Below are positions 63,894-64,000 of a stretch of 64,000 bases of DNA, piece after piece. The notes under the pieces are model-generated. The model was not told where the DNA came from, ran no database searches, and saw only the letters and a list, made by a program, of their open reading frames with translations. The translations under genes were made by a program, and so were the position numbers. The number at the start of each line of letters is the position of its first letter. The stretch's first letter is position 1. Origin of the DNA: Chamaea fasciata (lineage: Eukaryota; Chordata; Aves; Passeriformes; Sylviidae); contig JARCOQ010000006.1 of the NCBI GenBank assembly GCA_029207755.1, forward strand, positions 31,516,522-31,580,521, given 5' to 3'.

Positions 63894-64000
63894 ATATATA
63901 TAAATGAAAAGAAAGATTACATTTGCTTAGCTCAGGCTTAAGAATATTAACAGTAAATTTGTTTAAAGTTAGTTTTTTTGTTGCCACTGAATACAATTAG
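62264..64000 (+). other. PDLIM3: PDLIM3 intron 1, 5' part
   Basis: AT-rich intron running off the window. It contains a (TA)n microsatellite at about 63856-63902. Open frames here are short and not recognisable; exon 2 (continuing the PDZ domain) was not found. Confidence 0.8.
63856..63902. repeat. (TA)n microsatellite
   Basis: About 47 bp of TA with two TG interruptions. Confidence 0.9.

Noticed and set aside
1..64000. CRISPR array, prophage, operon or endogenous retrovirus
   Set aside because: Spliced vertebrate genes fill the window; no regularly spaced repeats, phage genes or retroviral pol-like frames were recognised.

Overview
This window is vertebrate nuclear DNA, almost certainly from a bird. 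It is AT-rich, its genes have many exons bounded by GT/AG introns, and it carries 3' ends of CR1 retroposons (about 4528-4670 and 34985-35080) of the avian type. No bacterial, viral or CRISPR-like system is visible. I could not fix the species.

Positions 1 to about 47,480 hold the 3' two thirds of SORBS2 (ArgBP2/nArgBP2) on the + strand. The 5' exons lie upstream of the window. I traced 18 exons by matching translated blocks to the SORBS family and checking that splice phases agree: a proline-rich exon, the SoHo exon, two exons homologous to the SORBS1 '[15 protein letters not shown]' block, two linker exons, the 1,560-nt neural exon of nArgBP2 (10-His tract and C2H2-like motif), a short exon, two SH3 domains over four exons, three in-frame cassette exons in the SH3-2/SH3-3 linker (the first 263 codons long), and three exons carrying a conserved linker and SH3-3 up to the stop at 45498-45500. 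With everything included the visible coding sequence is 1,387 codons. Without the three linker cassettes it is 1,014 codons, which is the arrangement usual in mammals as I recall it.

The 3' UTR probably runs to a polyadenylation signal near 47,454. About 14.5 kb of intergenic DNA follows, with no gene I can support, though it holds a tight cluster of muscle/cardiac-type factor motifs near 57,060-57,200. At 62,044 a TATA box, with an upstream TEAD-like motif and a full CRE, precedes the first coding exon of PDLIM3 (ALP) at 62171-62263. The window ends in PDLIM3 intron 1. SORBS2 followed by PDLIM3 in the same direction is the order I know from human 4q35.1. Both proteins act at actin-anchoring structures such as the Z-disc.

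The observations most worth checking are the large linker cassette exon, a dense run of TGCATG (RBFOX) motifs downstream of a 108-nt cassette exon, a strong alternative acceptor in the last exon that would replace the end of SH3-3 with a tail ending in a PDZ-ligand-like TTV, and a His-to-Gln change in the nArgBP2 C2H2 motif.
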